From the NCBI GenBank assembly GCA_022827045.1, contig JAJDTQ010000199.1, forward strand, positions 1-40,347: a stretch of 40,347 nt of DNA. The letters run 5' to 3'. Below, piece by piece: positions 19,887 through 27,978 of this stretch (position 1 is its first letter; each line of letters opens with the position of its first letter). The notes beneath the pieces are model-generated. The model was given only the letters and a program-made list of their open reading frames with translations, searched no databases and had not been told where the DNA came from. Both the position numbers and the translations under genes were made by a program. Source of the stretch: Candidatus Binatia bacterium (lineage in GTDB: Bacteria > Desulfobacterota_B > Binatia > UBA9968 > JAJDTQ01).

Positions 19887-19933
19887 GCGGGCTTGACCGA
19901 TCTTCGTCCCCATTCCCACGCCTATCGAGTCCC

Positions 19934-20761
19934 ATGAGCAAGACACAAGAGATACCCCTCGAAGAGACCGACAATTCGTTTGCCGCGTCGGTGAAGGCAA
20001 CCTACAACCGCCACCGCATCGGCATCAACTTCTGCCTGTCCGTGGTCCTGGCCCTGTTGACGTGGGAGTTCATCGATTTCATCTTCGACGATCCGGACTT
20101 CTTCACCGGCCCTGTCGCGGTGGTGATCGAGTTCACGGTGCTGATCTATGAGCCGCGCTTCTGGGAGCACGTGAGCTACAGCGGCACCGAGTTGGTGTAC
20201 GGCTTCGCCCTCGCCATGGGGCTGGGGGTCGTGATCGGCGCGGCCGTGGCCTTCAGCCGGACGCTGGACGAGATGTTCTCCCCCATCCTGGTGGGCCTCT
20301 ACGCCACGCCGCGCTCGGTGGCCGCGCCGCTGTTCATCATCTGGCTGGGGCTGGGCATCGCCTCCAAGGTCGGCGTCATCACCCTGGCCTCGGTCTTCCC
20401 CGTGATCATCAACACCCAGGCCGGCATCAAGAACGTGCAGGGCGAGTTCCGCATGCTGGGACGGGCCTTCAACATCTCGTTCTGGGCCATGCTCACCAAG
20501 ATCATCGTGCCCGGCTCGCTGCCGTTCCTGATCGCGGGCCTGCGGCTGGGCTACTCCCGGTCGGTGGTCACGATCATGGTGGCCGAGCTGTTCGGGGCCG
20601 AGGCGGGTATCGGCTACATGATCGACCACGCGACACAGACGTTCCACGTGGCCGAGATGATGGTGGGGATTTCCTTGCTGACCATCATGGGCATCGCGGG
20701 CAACGAGATTCTGAAAGGCGTCGAACGTTGGGCCACGCCCTACAGGAAGACCTTGGTCTAA
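19934..20761 (+). CDS. ABC transporter permease, NitT/TauT type (1)
   Basis: A 275-residue inner-membrane permease of the SsuC/TauC group. A hydrophilic N-terminus of about 35 residues precedes hydrophobic segments starting at INFCLSVVLALLTWEFI. The loop that docks to the ATPase is visible as a variant of the EAA motif around RAFNISFWAMLTKIIVPGSLPFLIAGLRLGY... region (about residues 177-205), with conserved GLYATPRSVAAPLFIIW earlier. It heads the operon behind the promoter at 19858-19886. A second permease follows, so the importer is probably a heterodimer. Confidence 0.88.
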   Translation: MSKTQEIPLEETDNSFAASVKATYNRHRIGINFCLSVVLALLTWEFIDFIFDDPDFFTGPVAVVIEFTVLIYEPRFWEHVSYSGTELVYGFALAMGLGVVIGAAVAFSRTLDEMFSPILVGLYATPRSVAAPLFIIWLGLGIASKVGVITLASVFPVIINTQAGIKNVQGEFRMLGRAFNISFWAMLTKIIVPGSLPFLIAGLRLGYSRSVVTIMVAELFGAEAGIGYMIDHATQTFHVAEMMVGISLLTIMGIAGNEILKGVERWATPYRKTLV

Positions 20762-20785
20762 GTCGATAAAACCGGAAGCAGACCC

Positions 20786-21571
20786 ATGGAAGCCTTGTCA
20801 AACCTCTATCAGCAGCAGCGTAGGTGGTTGAATGCCGTCTTCGGCCTCGCCATCGTCGCGGCGTTCTGGCAGTTCGCCGACTGGCAGGTTGGCAGCGAGT
20901 TGTTCTTCGTGGGCCCGTGGCGGGTCGTCACCTACACCTACGAACTCTTCGCCAGCGGAGAGATCCTCGACGACCTCAGGATCAGCGGCATCGAGTTCTT
21001 CTGGGGCTACGCCGTGGCCGCGGCCTCGGGCATCGGCTTTGGCATGGTGTTCGGCATCAGCCGCGTCTTTCGGGAGTTCTTCGATCCCTGGCTGAGCGCC
21101 ATCTACGCCACGCCGTCGGTGGCCTTGGCCCCGCTCATCATCATCTGGTTCGGCGTGGACCTCACCGCCAAGATCGTCATCGTCCTCATCACCGCGGTGG
21201 TCCCCATCGTCCTGAACACGTACACGGGGGTCCTGAGCGTCGGCAAGGAGTTCCAGACCCTGGCCAACTCGTTCTGCATTCCCCAGCGCCAGGTCCTCTA
21301 CAAGATCCTCATTCCGGGTTCGCTTCCCTACATCGTCACGGGGCTGCGCCTCGGCATCTCCCGCGGGATCGTGGGAGTCGTGGTGGGAGAGTATTTCGGC
21401 GCCTACGCCGGACTCGGCTATCAACTGTTCAAGGGCCTCGACACCTTCAACATGCCGCTCATGATGTCGTGCGCGGCCATGCTCGCCGGCACCGGCGTGA
21501 TCTTCAACCAAGTGATCCTCATGATCGAGCGCCGGATGGCGCCCTGGCGTGATACCCAACTACAGGAGTAG
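20786..21571 (+). CDS. ABC transporter permease, NitT/TauT type (2)
   Basis: A 261-residue permease related to the preceding one but clearly divergent. It has the same architecture: AIYATPSVALAPLIIIWFG, then the ATPase-docking loop near ANSFCIPQRQVLYKILIPGS, then TGLRLGISRGIVGVVVGEYF. Six hydrophobic segments can be read. It lies 24 bases after the first permease and 3 bases before the ATPase gene, whose ribosome-binding site overlaps this stop codon. Confidence 0.88.
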   Translation: MEALSNLYQQQRRWLNAVFGLAIVAAFWQFADWQVGSELFFVGPWRVVTYTYELFASGEILDDLRISGIEFFWGYAVAAASGIGFGMVFGISRVFREFFDPWLSAIYATPSVALAPLIIIWFGVDLTAKIVIVLITAVVPIVLNTYTGVLSVGKEFQTLANSFCIPQRQVLYKILIPGSLPYIVTGLRLGISRGIVGVVVGEYFGAYAGLGYQLFKGLDTFNMPLMMSCAAMLAGTGVIFNQVILMIERRMAPWRDTQLQE

Positions 21572-21574
21572 TCC

Positions 21575-22366
21575 GTGTCGTCACAGATTCAGGTAGAGCA
21601 AGTCCACAAGACTTTCATGAAACCCACCGGGGAAACCGTCCATGCCGTGGGCGGCATCGACATGGATCTCCGGCCCGGGACGTTCTATTCGTTCGTTGGG
21701 CCCAGCGGATGCGGCAAGACGACCATGCTGCACATGATCCACGGACTGCTCCCCCCCACCAGGGGCCGCATCCTTCTGGACGGGGACGAGGTGGTCGGCC
21801 CGACGCCCAACAAGGCCGTGGTATTCCAGCAGGCCCTGCTGCTGCCCTGGCGTAACGTCACCGACAACATCAAGTTCGGCATCGAGAACGACCGCACCAA
21901 GAGCGCCACGGAAAAGATGGAGATCTGTGACAAGTACACCCAGATCGTGGGCCTGCGCGGCTTCGAAGGGCACTATCCCCACGAGCTTTCAGGCGGCATG
22001 CAGCAACGGGTGAACCTCGCCCGGGCGCTGGCCGTGAACCCCGAAATCCTGCTCATGGACGAGCCCTTCGCATCGCTGGACGCTCAGACGCGGCTCCTCA
22101 TGCAGGAAGAGCTCCAGCGGATGATCGACTGGAAGAACTCGGGCAAGATCGTGGTGTTCGTCACCCACGATATCGAGGAAGCCGTCTTCCTGTCCGACAT
22201 CGTGTTCTGCTTCAGTTTCCGGCCAGGGACCATCATGAAGGAGATCAAGGTCCCCTTCCCGACCCCCCGCACCCTGCGCGTCAAGGAAGAGCCGGAGTTC
22301 CTCCAGATCAAACACGACATCTGGGAACTCCTGGCCGACGAGGCACGAAAGGCCATGGAGGAGTAG
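21575..22366 (+). CDS. ABC transporter ATP-binding protein, NitT/TauT type
   Basis: The ATPase drives import through the two permeases. The Walker A motif GPSGCGKTTML, Q-loop VVFQQALLLPWRNV, signature LSGGMQQRVNLARAL, Walker B ILLMDEPFASLD and the H-loop FVTHDIEEAVFLSD are all intact in 263 residues. The start is a GTG with CAGGAG just upstream. This subclass transports sulfonates, nitrate, cyanate or thiamine/pyrimidine precursors. The pyrimidine and carbamoylase genes next door favour a nitrogen compound, but that is inference. Confidence 0.92.
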   Translation: MSSQIQVEQVHKTFMKPTGETVHAVGGIDMDLRPGTFYSFVGPSGCGKTTMLHMIHGLLPPTRGRILLDGDEVVGPTPNKAVVFQQALLLPWRNVTDNIKFGIENDRTKSATEKMEICDKYTQIVGLRGFEGHYPHELSGGMQQRVNLARALAVNPEILLMDEPFASLDAQTRLLMQEELQRMIDWKNSGKIVVFVTHDIEEAVFLSDIVFCFSFRPGTIMKEIKVPFPTPRTLRVKEEPEFLQIKHDIWELLADEARKAMEE

Positions 22367-22461
22367 CGCGCCTTTCGCCAGGCAGGCGCCAATCCCGTTT
22401 CCTATCCACCGACAACCACGCGAAGTTCCGGGCTGAGTCTCACAAACAAGGAGGGAAGCCG

Positions 22462-22503
22462 ATGAAACCTGAACTTGTCGCAAGAAGAGTCGCCGTTGTC
22501 TAG
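22462..22503 (+). CDS. 13-residue mini-ORF before the first binding protein
   Basis: An AAGGAGGG site is followed 6 bases later by ATG and 13 codons (MKPELVARRVAVV) ending in TAG at 22501-22503. It lies in the 204-base gap between the ATPase and the first binding-protein gene. A GCCGGC/GCCGGC hairpin (22530-22545 region) follows before the next strong ribosome-binding site. It might be a translated leader, or a decayed gene start; no function is known. Confidence 0.3.
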   Translation: MKPELVARRVAVV

Positions 22504-22570
22504 CTAGTTGGAAGCGTGCCTGTTATGGGCCGGCGGACGCCGGCACTGAAGTAGCGAAGGAGGACCACTC

Positions 22571-23590
22571 ATGACTACCAAGCGCATTGCAAGAACCATT
22601 GCCGCGGCCTTTCTGGGAGCCGGTCTGCTGTTCGGCGGGCAGGCGCTCGCGATGGAGGATCTCCGCATCCCAGTCGCGATGACCAGCACCACCACCGCCC
22701 TGGTGGAGCAGACGGCGATCCACAAGGGCTTCTTCAAGGACATCGGCTACAACGCCAGGGTCTACTCGGTATCGGGCGGCGAGAACGCCGCCGTCCTCGC
22801 CCTGGAACGGGGCCAGCTCCCCTTCTTCGGCTCGGACGACAACATCCCACTGGCCATTCGAGCCGGCAGCAACATCCGCGTCATCGGCAGCGAGATGAAC
22901 GTGTTGCCCTACTGGCTCGTGGCCGGGAAACATGTCAAGTCCTACAAGGACCTGCCGCGGCCGGTGAAGGTCGGGATCAGCTCTCCCACCTCCGGTAACG
23001 TCTACGTGTCCCTCAAGCTTCTCGAGGCGGCCGGCATACCCCAGAAGGACACCCGCCTGGTCAAGGTCGGGGGATCGTCGGCGCGGCTGGCGGGCGTGAA
23101 GGGCGGCAAGATCGACGTCGGCTCGCTGACTTTCGGCATGATGCTGCGAGCCAAGAAGGCGGACTTGTCGATCCTTGGCGCGGCGAACCAGTTCGTCAAG
23201 GAATACGCTTTCCTTCAACTCGCCATGAACAAGAACTACATCAAGGACAATCCGGACAAGGCCGAGGCCATGTTCGGTACCCTGATCCGCGGGTGCGCGT
23301 ACGTGAACGACCCCAAGAACAAGGAAGAGGTGATGCACGTCATCACGAAGGTCATGCGCAACCCTGATGACATCGGCGCGGAGATGTACAACATCGAGGT
23401 GGCCGGAGGGTCCATCCCCAGCCGGTGCCAGATCACCGAGTCGGCTATCAAGGCGTACCTTGAGTCGGCCATCTGGAGTAAGTCCATCGCGGCGGACACC
23501 AAGATTCCGCCCGCCAAGGACATCATGTTCCCCGAGTTCTATGACCGGGCGCTGGCCTGGTACAAGAACAAGGGCTGGATGAAGAAGTAA
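22571..23590 (+). CDS. ABC transporter substrate-binding protein, NMT1/THI5-like (1)
   Basis: A secreted or periplasmic ligand-binding protein of 339 residues. The signal peptide is clear: TTKRIAR, a hydrophobic stretch TIAAAFLGAGLLFG and a cleavage region QALA-ME. The mature part has the NMT1/THI5/TAXI-type pattern, e.g. TALVEQTAIHKGFFKDIGY, YSVSGGENAAVLALERGQL and VKVGISSPTSGNVYVSLKLL. A GAAGGAGGA site precedes the ATG. It belongs to the importer encoded upstream, and a perfect terminator follows. The paralogue at 23681-24703 is about three quarters identical by eye. Confidence 0.87.
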   Translation: MTTKRIARTIAAAFLGAGLLFGGQALAMEDLRIPVAMTSTTTALVEQTAIHKGFFKDIGYNARVYSVSGGENAAVLALERGQLPFFGSDDNIPLAIRAGSNIRVIGSEMNVLPYWLVAGKHVKSYKDLPRPVKVGISSPTSGNVYVSLKLLEAAGIPQKDTRLVKVGGSSARLAGVKGGKIDVGSLTFGMMLRAKKADLSILGAANQFVKEYAFLQLAMNKNYIKDNPDKAEAMFGTLIRGCAYVNDPKNKEEVMHVITKVMRNPDDIGAEMYNIEVAGGSIPSRCQITESAIKAYLESAIWSKSIAADTKIPPAKDIMFPEFYDRALAWYKNKGWMKK

Positions 23591-23598
23591 CGAAGTTC

Positions 23599-23640
23599 GG
23601 GCTGCCCCCGGCGTGATGACGTCGGGGGCAGCCCTTTTTT
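23599..23640 (+). terminator. Rho-independent terminator between the two binding-protein genes
   Basis: GGGCTGCCCCCG (23599-23610) pairs perfectly with CGGGGGCAGCCC (23623-23634), and six T follow. Few transcripts should pass it, which separates the first binding-protein gene from the second unless read-through or another promoter exists. Confidence 0.92.
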
Positions 23641-23643
23641 AAT

Positions 23644-23660
23644 GCGCTGCGCCGCAGCGC
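23644..23660 (+). repeat. Hairpin immediately after the terminator
   Basis: GCGCTGC (23644-23650) and GCAGCGC (23654-23660) flank GCC. It lies between the T-run and the ribosome-binding site of the second binding-protein gene. It could protect the 5' end of read-through RNA. No promoter is evident in between. Confidence 0.4.
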
Positions 23661-23680
23661 CCGAACAAGGAGGAAAACGC

Positions 23681-24703
23681 ATGAGGGAGAAGTGCATCGT
23701 CAAGGGAATCGTCGCGGCCCTGGTGGGCGTGGGACTGCTGTTCGGCAGTCAGGCGCTCGCGTTGGAGAAGCTCCGCATCCCGGTGGCGCAGACCAACTCC
23801 ACCACGTCGCTGGTGGAGCAGGTGGGCATCCACAAGGGTTTCTTCAAGGACATCGGCTACGACGCGAGGGTTTACTCGGTTTCGGGCGGTGAGAATGCCG
23901 CGGTCCTCGCCCTGGAGCGGGGTCAGCTGCCCTTCTTCGGATCGGACGACAACATCGCGCTGGCCATTCGACCGGGCAGCAACATCCGCATCGTCGGCAC
24001 CGAGTTGAACACCCTGCCCTACTGGCTCGTGGGCGGTAAGCACGTCAAGTCCTACAAGGACCTGCCGCGGCCGGTGAAGGTGGGCATCAGCTCTCCCACG
24101 TCCGGCAACGTCTACGTCTCCCTCAAGCTGCTGCAGACCGCGGGTATTCCGGAGAAGGACGTGCGTCTGGTCAAGGTCGGCGGATCGTCCGCGCGGCTGG
24201 CGGGCGTCAAGGCCGGGAAGATCGACGTGGGCTCGCTCACCTTCGGCAAGATGCTGGCCGCACGGGACGCGGGCTTGACCGTTCTGGGCGCTGCGGAACA
24301 GTTCGTCAAGGAGTACGCGTTCCTGCAGCTCGCCATGAACAAGAACTACATCAAGGACAATCCCGAGAAGGCCGTTGCCATCATGGGCACGCTCATTCGC
24401 GGATGCGCCTTCGTCAACGACCCCAAGAACGCCGAAGAAGTGTTGCACGTCTACAAGAACGTGATGCGCAACAAGCCGCACATCGCCCAGAAGATGTACG
24501 AGATCGAGGTCGTGGAAGCGAAGTCCATCCCCGACCGCTGTCAGGCGACCGCGGCGGGCATCGATGCCTACATCGAATCGGCTTTCTGGACCAAGTCCAT
24601 CGCCAAGGACACCAAGGTCCCGCCGACGGACCAGATCATGTTCAAGGAATTCTATGACAAGGCCCTGGCCTGGTATAACAACAAGGGGTGGATGAAGAAG
24701 TAG
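23681..24703 (+). CDS. ABC transporter substrate-binding protein, NMT1/THI5-like (2)
   Basis: A 340-residue paralogue of the preceding binding protein. The ATG at 23681 is chosen over the in-frame ATG at 23642 because CAAGGAGGAAAACGC lies directly before it and the N-terminus is then a proper signal peptide ([20 protein letters not shown], cleavage after QALA). The mature sequence aligns end to end with copy 1, including FFKDIGYDARVYSVSGGEN, VKVGISSPTSGNVYV and the C-terminal WYNNKGWMKK. Differences cluster in ligand-facing-type stretches such as AQTNSTTSLVEQV. This suggests a recent tandem duplication with possible change of ligand range. A terminator follows. Confidence 0.87.
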   Translation: MREKCIVKGIVAALVGVGLLFGSQALALEKLRIPVAQTNSTTSLVEQVGIHKGFFKDIGYDARVYSVSGGENAAVLALERGQLPFFGSDDNIALAIRPGSNIRIVGTELNTLPYWLVGGKHVKSYKDLPRPVKVGISSPTSGNVYVSLKLLQTAGIPEKDVRLVKVGGSSARLAGVKAGKIDVGSLTFGKMLAARDAGLTVLGAAEQFVKEYAFLQLAMNKNYIKDNPEKAVAIMGTLIRGCAFVNDPKNAEEVLHVYKNVMRNKPHIAQKMYEIEVVEAKSIPDRCQATAAGIDAYIESAFWTKSIAKDTKVPPTDQIMFKEFYDKALAWYNNKGWMKK

Positions 24704-24732
24704 GCTGCGGCCCGTATCTTCACCGTCTTGAC

Positions 24733-24779
24733 AAAAGGGATCCTTTCGATGTCGCGAGACATCGGGAGGGTCCCTTTTC
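24733..24779 (+). terminator. Rho-independent terminator ending the importer locus
   Basis: AAAAGGGA (24733-24740) pairs with TCCCTTTT (24771-24778), with an inner CGATGTC/GACATCG stem around GCGA. The right arm ends in a T-rich run, and the left arm begins with A residues, so it could also stop leftward transcription. Confidence 0.8.
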
Positions 24780-24867
24780 TCATTGTTCCACATTTCCTCT
24801 GACGCTGCCCGCGGCGAGCTTGATAGACAATCTTCGGGCCCGCTCACGGCTTCTATAGGAAGCAGGC

Positions 24868-25989
24868 ATGGAGTACAAAACAGTACCGCCGAGCTGGTCG
24901 AACTGGATTCGACACAATGCGGGTGAACCCACGGTAGCGATCCACGAATTTATTCTCTATTCCGACGCTTGGTTCATCGGAGAATCATTGGCGCGCGGCC
25001 CATACAGCTTTCTGAACCCAGTTCCCCTCGTTCAACTCAACGAAAAGCACCAATTGAAGCCCGCACTTGTCTTGCGAGTACAACACCATTTGAAATTTCA
25101 AGTCGGTGACATGACTAAGACTGACGCGACACATTATCACGCCGGCACGCTCTATGACGAAATTTCCGCCCTGGTGTCTCTTGTCCTAGGAGTACGGGTC
25201 GCTACTGGCCCAATTGTTCGTGAGTTCACCGAGACAGATCCTATGGGAAAGCCTAGAACCTACGGCCGAGCATTTACACCTACGCTGCCATTGGCACCGA
25301 CTTCCCCCCAGATCCCGTCTCTGCATACAAACCGCAAGTTGGAAGACCTAAGCTTGCTTGACCGCTTTCCTAGACTTAGTCAGGCAGAGGCGATCATATT
25401 GGTGAAAAGTGCTCGGCTCTACCAGCAAGCGCTTTGGTTCGCAGATGCCGCGCCCGAGCTCTCTTGGCTACTACTCGTTTCCGCGTTGGAGACAGCCGCT
25501 CAACATTGGGATGCGAGCCGACGTAACCCGGTGGAAGACTTCGAACTAATCTATCCCGGACTCGCCAAGAGACTCCGGGACAACCCCGATACGGATCTCC
25601 TGAATGAAACTGCTAAGGAACTCGAGGGTTTGGTTGGTTCCACGTCGAAATTCAGGCGATTTATGGAACAATATAAGCCCCAACCCCCGAAACGCCGCCC
25701 TAAACTCTTCAGCTTTGACTTCGGTCAGCAGTCGTATACCTCGGCAATGACGCGAATCTACGGCTATCGCTCCAAGGCACTGCATGGAGGCACACCGTTT
25801 CCTCAACCCATGTGTGAACCGCCACGTCGTTATTCTGCCGACGACGAACTCAATGAAATACCGATGGGTTTAGCAACCAGTGCACTTGGCGCGACTTGGG
25901 TCAAAAAAGATACACCTATGCTGCTGCACCTATTTTCGTTTATTGCTCAACACACCCTGCTCCTTTGGTGGAAGGATCTTGGTCCTTGA
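24868..25989 (+). CDS. HEPN-domain (ApeA-like) protein
   Basis: A 373-residue protein with no signal peptide. The C-terminal half resembles ApeA-like HEPN domains: a helix with SWLLLVSALETAAQHW (about 199-214), a charged linker, and the motif YGYRSKALHGG, which gives R301-x4-H306. That is the R-x4-6-H signature of HEPN ribonucleases used in toxins and antiphage proteins. The N-terminal half is mixed alpha/beta and unrecognised. G+C is low (25/60 at 25081-25140), unlike its neighbours, and it stands alone between the importer terminator and a convergent operon. Acquisition by transfer and a defence or toxin role are inferences. No cognate antitoxin (MNT type) is adjacent. Confidence 0.6.
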   Translation: MEYKTVPPSWSNWIRHNAGEPTVAIHEFILYSDAWFIGESLARGPYSFLNPVPLVQLNEKHQLKPALVLRVQHHLKFQVGDMTKTDATHYHAGTLYDEISALVSLVLGVRVATGPIVREFTETDPMGKPRTYGRAFTPTLPLAPTSPQIPSLHTNRKLEDLSLLDRFPRLSQAEAIILVKSARLYQQALWFADAAPELSWLLLVSALETAAQHWDASRRNPVEDFELIYPGLAKRLRDNPDTDLLNETAKELEGLVGSTSKFRRFMEQYKPQPPKRRPKLFSFDFGQQSYTSAMTRIYGYRSKALHGGTPFPQPMCEPPRRYSADDELNEIPMGLATSALGATWVKKDTPMLLHLFSFIAQHTLLLWWKDLGP

Positions 25990-26060
25990 GTCTTGACTTG
26001 TCCTACGACCAAGAAAGGTTAGATCGAAGTTGCCGGCAAGCGGGAACTTGCAGTCGAGAG

Positions 26061-27260
26061 TTAGCTGAGCAGTTGGAGGGCGCACGCAGCGTAGACCCTG
26101 GCCGCCCGGCGCACCTGCTCCAGCGGCACCACCTCGGCGTCGGTGTGGGCGAAGGCTAGGTCTCCGGGACCGAACATGACGGTCTCGATGCCTTTCTCGT
26201 TCAGGTAGCCCGCGTCCAGCGCCGCCGGGAACCAGAGCGGCGGCCCGGTCTCCCCCGCCAGTTCACGCGCTGCGGCGAGAGCCACGGCTACCCCACTGTC
26301 TTCGGACACCTCAGCGGGATACATGAAGTTGCCTTGGGTGACTTCCACCTCCCAAGGCTCCAGGTCGGCCAGAGCCTGGGTGATGACGGCTAGGGCCTCC
26401 GCGGGGTCGTCGCCCGGCAGGAGGCGCCGGTCCAGCGTCAGACGGCAGTGATCCTGGATGGTGTGGAGGATGTCGGGACCGCTTTCTATGTGGGTGGCCA
26501 CCAAGCTCGCCTCGCCCAACTCCGGGTGGGAGAGGCCGTCCACCAAGCCGTCGAGGCGCTCCAGCACCGCGCGCGCCCCGTCCACAGCGTTGACACCGGC
26601 CCACGGTGTGCTGCTGTGGCAGGACCTCCCGCGCACCACGACATCTACGTCGATCCGGCCCTTGTTGCCCAGACAGACCCGGTTGGTAGTACCCAGCCCG
26701 ACGATACCATAGCGGGCCGCAAGTCCATCCTGCTCAAGCATGTACCGAGCCGCATCGTGCCGCCCGGTCTCCCCGGCCGTGCTCACGGCCAGCAATAAGG
26801 GTTGCGCCAATTTTCTGCCAGATCGCGTCACCGCTGCTGCACCGGCCAGCATGGCCGCCAGCGCGGCCTTCTGCTCGCAGCCGCCCCGGCCCCATATGCA
26901 AGGACCTTCAAGCCCGTGGGGCTCCCCGGCCACAATCTTTCCTGAGAACGGCTCGGGCATAGTGCTCGCAGGGTACGTCATGGCGTAACCTACGAAGAGC
27001 AGCCCTTCGGCCGGATCGGTTGCCCCACCTAGTTGCCATTGCAAGTTGCCCATACCGTCGATTTGAGGGGCCACTCCGGTGAGCGCTTCGAGCCTCGGCG
27101 CCACCATGTCGGCGACGAAGGCGGTCACCGCCGGATCGGCCTCCATGAGTTCCGTATGCTCCGAAGGGACCCGTAGCAGCTCGATGAACAGCGCATCCAA
27201 CTCGGCATCGTCGACGTACGCATCCGCGATGCCAAAGGCTTCTCGCGCATCCGTGATCAT
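26061..27260 (-). CDS. M20-family peptidase-like protein with altered metal site
   Basis: The 399-residue protein follows the ArgE/DapE-type M20 plan: catalytic domain, inserted dimerisation domain from about VDVVVRGRSCHSSTPW, and C-terminal FGPGDLAFAHTDAEVV. However, the first metal motif (normally HxD) reads GYAMT (Y92, M94). The GRGxxD position has GRGGCE (E129), and the usual Glu pair reads AGET, keeping only E164. H215, D349 and H372 remain. It may bind metal differently, be a non-peptidase, or be inactive. Its start overlaps the stop of the DUF1989 gene by 4 nt, so the two act together. It is convergent with the HEPN gene. Confidence 0.75.
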   Translation of the reverse strand: MITDAREAFGIADAYVDDAELDALFIELLRVPSEHTELMEADPAVTAFVADMVAPRLEALTGVAPQIDGMGNLQWQLGGATDPAEGLLFVGYAMTYPASTMPEPFSGKIVAGEPHGLEGPCIWGRGGCEQKAALAAMLAGAAAVTRSGRKLAQPLLLAVSTAGETGRHDAARYMLEQDGLAARYGIVGLGTTNRVCLGNKGRIDVDVVVRGRSCHSSTPWAGVNAVDGARAVLERLDGLVDGLSHPELGEASLVATHIESGPDILHTIQDHCRLTLDRRLLPGDDPAEALAVITQALADLEPWEVEVTQGNFMYPAEVSEDSGVAVALAAARELAGETGPPLWFPAALDAGYLNEKGIETVMFGPGDLAFAHTDAEVVPLEQVRRAARVYAACALQLLS

Positions 27261-27910
27261 CGGTCCTCCGGTTCGAATATCTCTACTCGGATGGCCTCTC
27301 CTCGGCCGGATTCGGGACAGGCGCTGACCGCCACCAGACAGTCCATCTCGGCGCGGAAATCCACGTAGGCTTCTTCCTTCGGGCGGACGAAGGTGTCGAG
27401 CAGGGCGCCGGTGTCAGGATCGATGCGCATGGTCTGAAAGATGTTGAAGGGACTCGGGACATCCACCGGGGCGATGTCCCACGGACGGACCGCCTCCGAC
27501 AGGTTCTCATAGCACCCGTGTGTGGGAAGGTCTTCCGGCTTCTTCGGATTGGGGTCCACTCCCTCAATGAACATCCGCCGGGACAGTCCCGCGGCCACCA
27601 GCTCAAACCGCTTGCGGCTGCACATGCCCTTCTGCAGGTCGTGCCGCCCTTCTTCGAAGGTGTCCGCCACGATGGTCAACATCGGATTGTTGTCCTTCGA
27701 CAGGAGCTGATCGCCGGTGCTGATGAAGATCTTGCACTGGTTGGTCTTGGTCCTGGCCTGATCGAACCGCTCGGTGAGGTCATGCAGGTTAAAGGCAACG
27801 AAATCCACGATCGACCGACCGGCCACCCGGATGCACTGACCCTTCCTTAAAGTATAGGCGCGGCCCGAGTTCTTCGGCACCGTCTCGCTGCTGAGAACAC
27901 TCTTCGGCAT
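27257..27910 (-). CDS. DUF1989 (urea carboxylase-associated) family protein, copy 2
   Basis: A second member of the family encoded at 16526. The same blocks are present: LRKGQCIRV, ERFDQARTKTNQCKIFISTGD, IVADTFEEGRHDLQKGMCS, THGCYENLSEAV and VPSPFNIFQTM. The ATG at 27908-27910 is preferred; an upstream in-frame TTG at 27928 is possible. It is translationally coupled (ATGA) to the M20-like gene, a pairing that suggests handling of a carbamoyl, guanidino or ureido compound. It lies next to the accessory cassette but is more G+C-rich than it. Confidence 0.83.
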   Translation of the reverse strand: MPKSVLSSETVPKNSGRAYTLRKGQCIRVAGRSIVDFVAFNLHDLTERFDQARTKTNQCKIFISTGDQLLSKDNNPMLTIVADTFEEGRHDLQKGMCSRKRFELVAAGLSRRMFIEGVDPNPKKPEDLPTHGCYENLSEAVRPWDIAPVDVPSPFNIFQTMRIDPDTGALLDTFVRPKEEAYVDFRAEMDCLVAVSACPESGRGEAIRVEIFEPEDR

Positions 27911-27978
27911 GTCTTGCACCCTGCTCAAGCAGTGGAATCGCTTGTGGAAACCCGATTGAGTGACCTCTGGTCACGCGG

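Noticed and set aside
22367..22570. TPP riboswitch before the NMT1/THI5-like binding protein
   Set aside because: GGGCTGAGTC is superficially similar to the thi-box, but the rest of the conserved core is absent.
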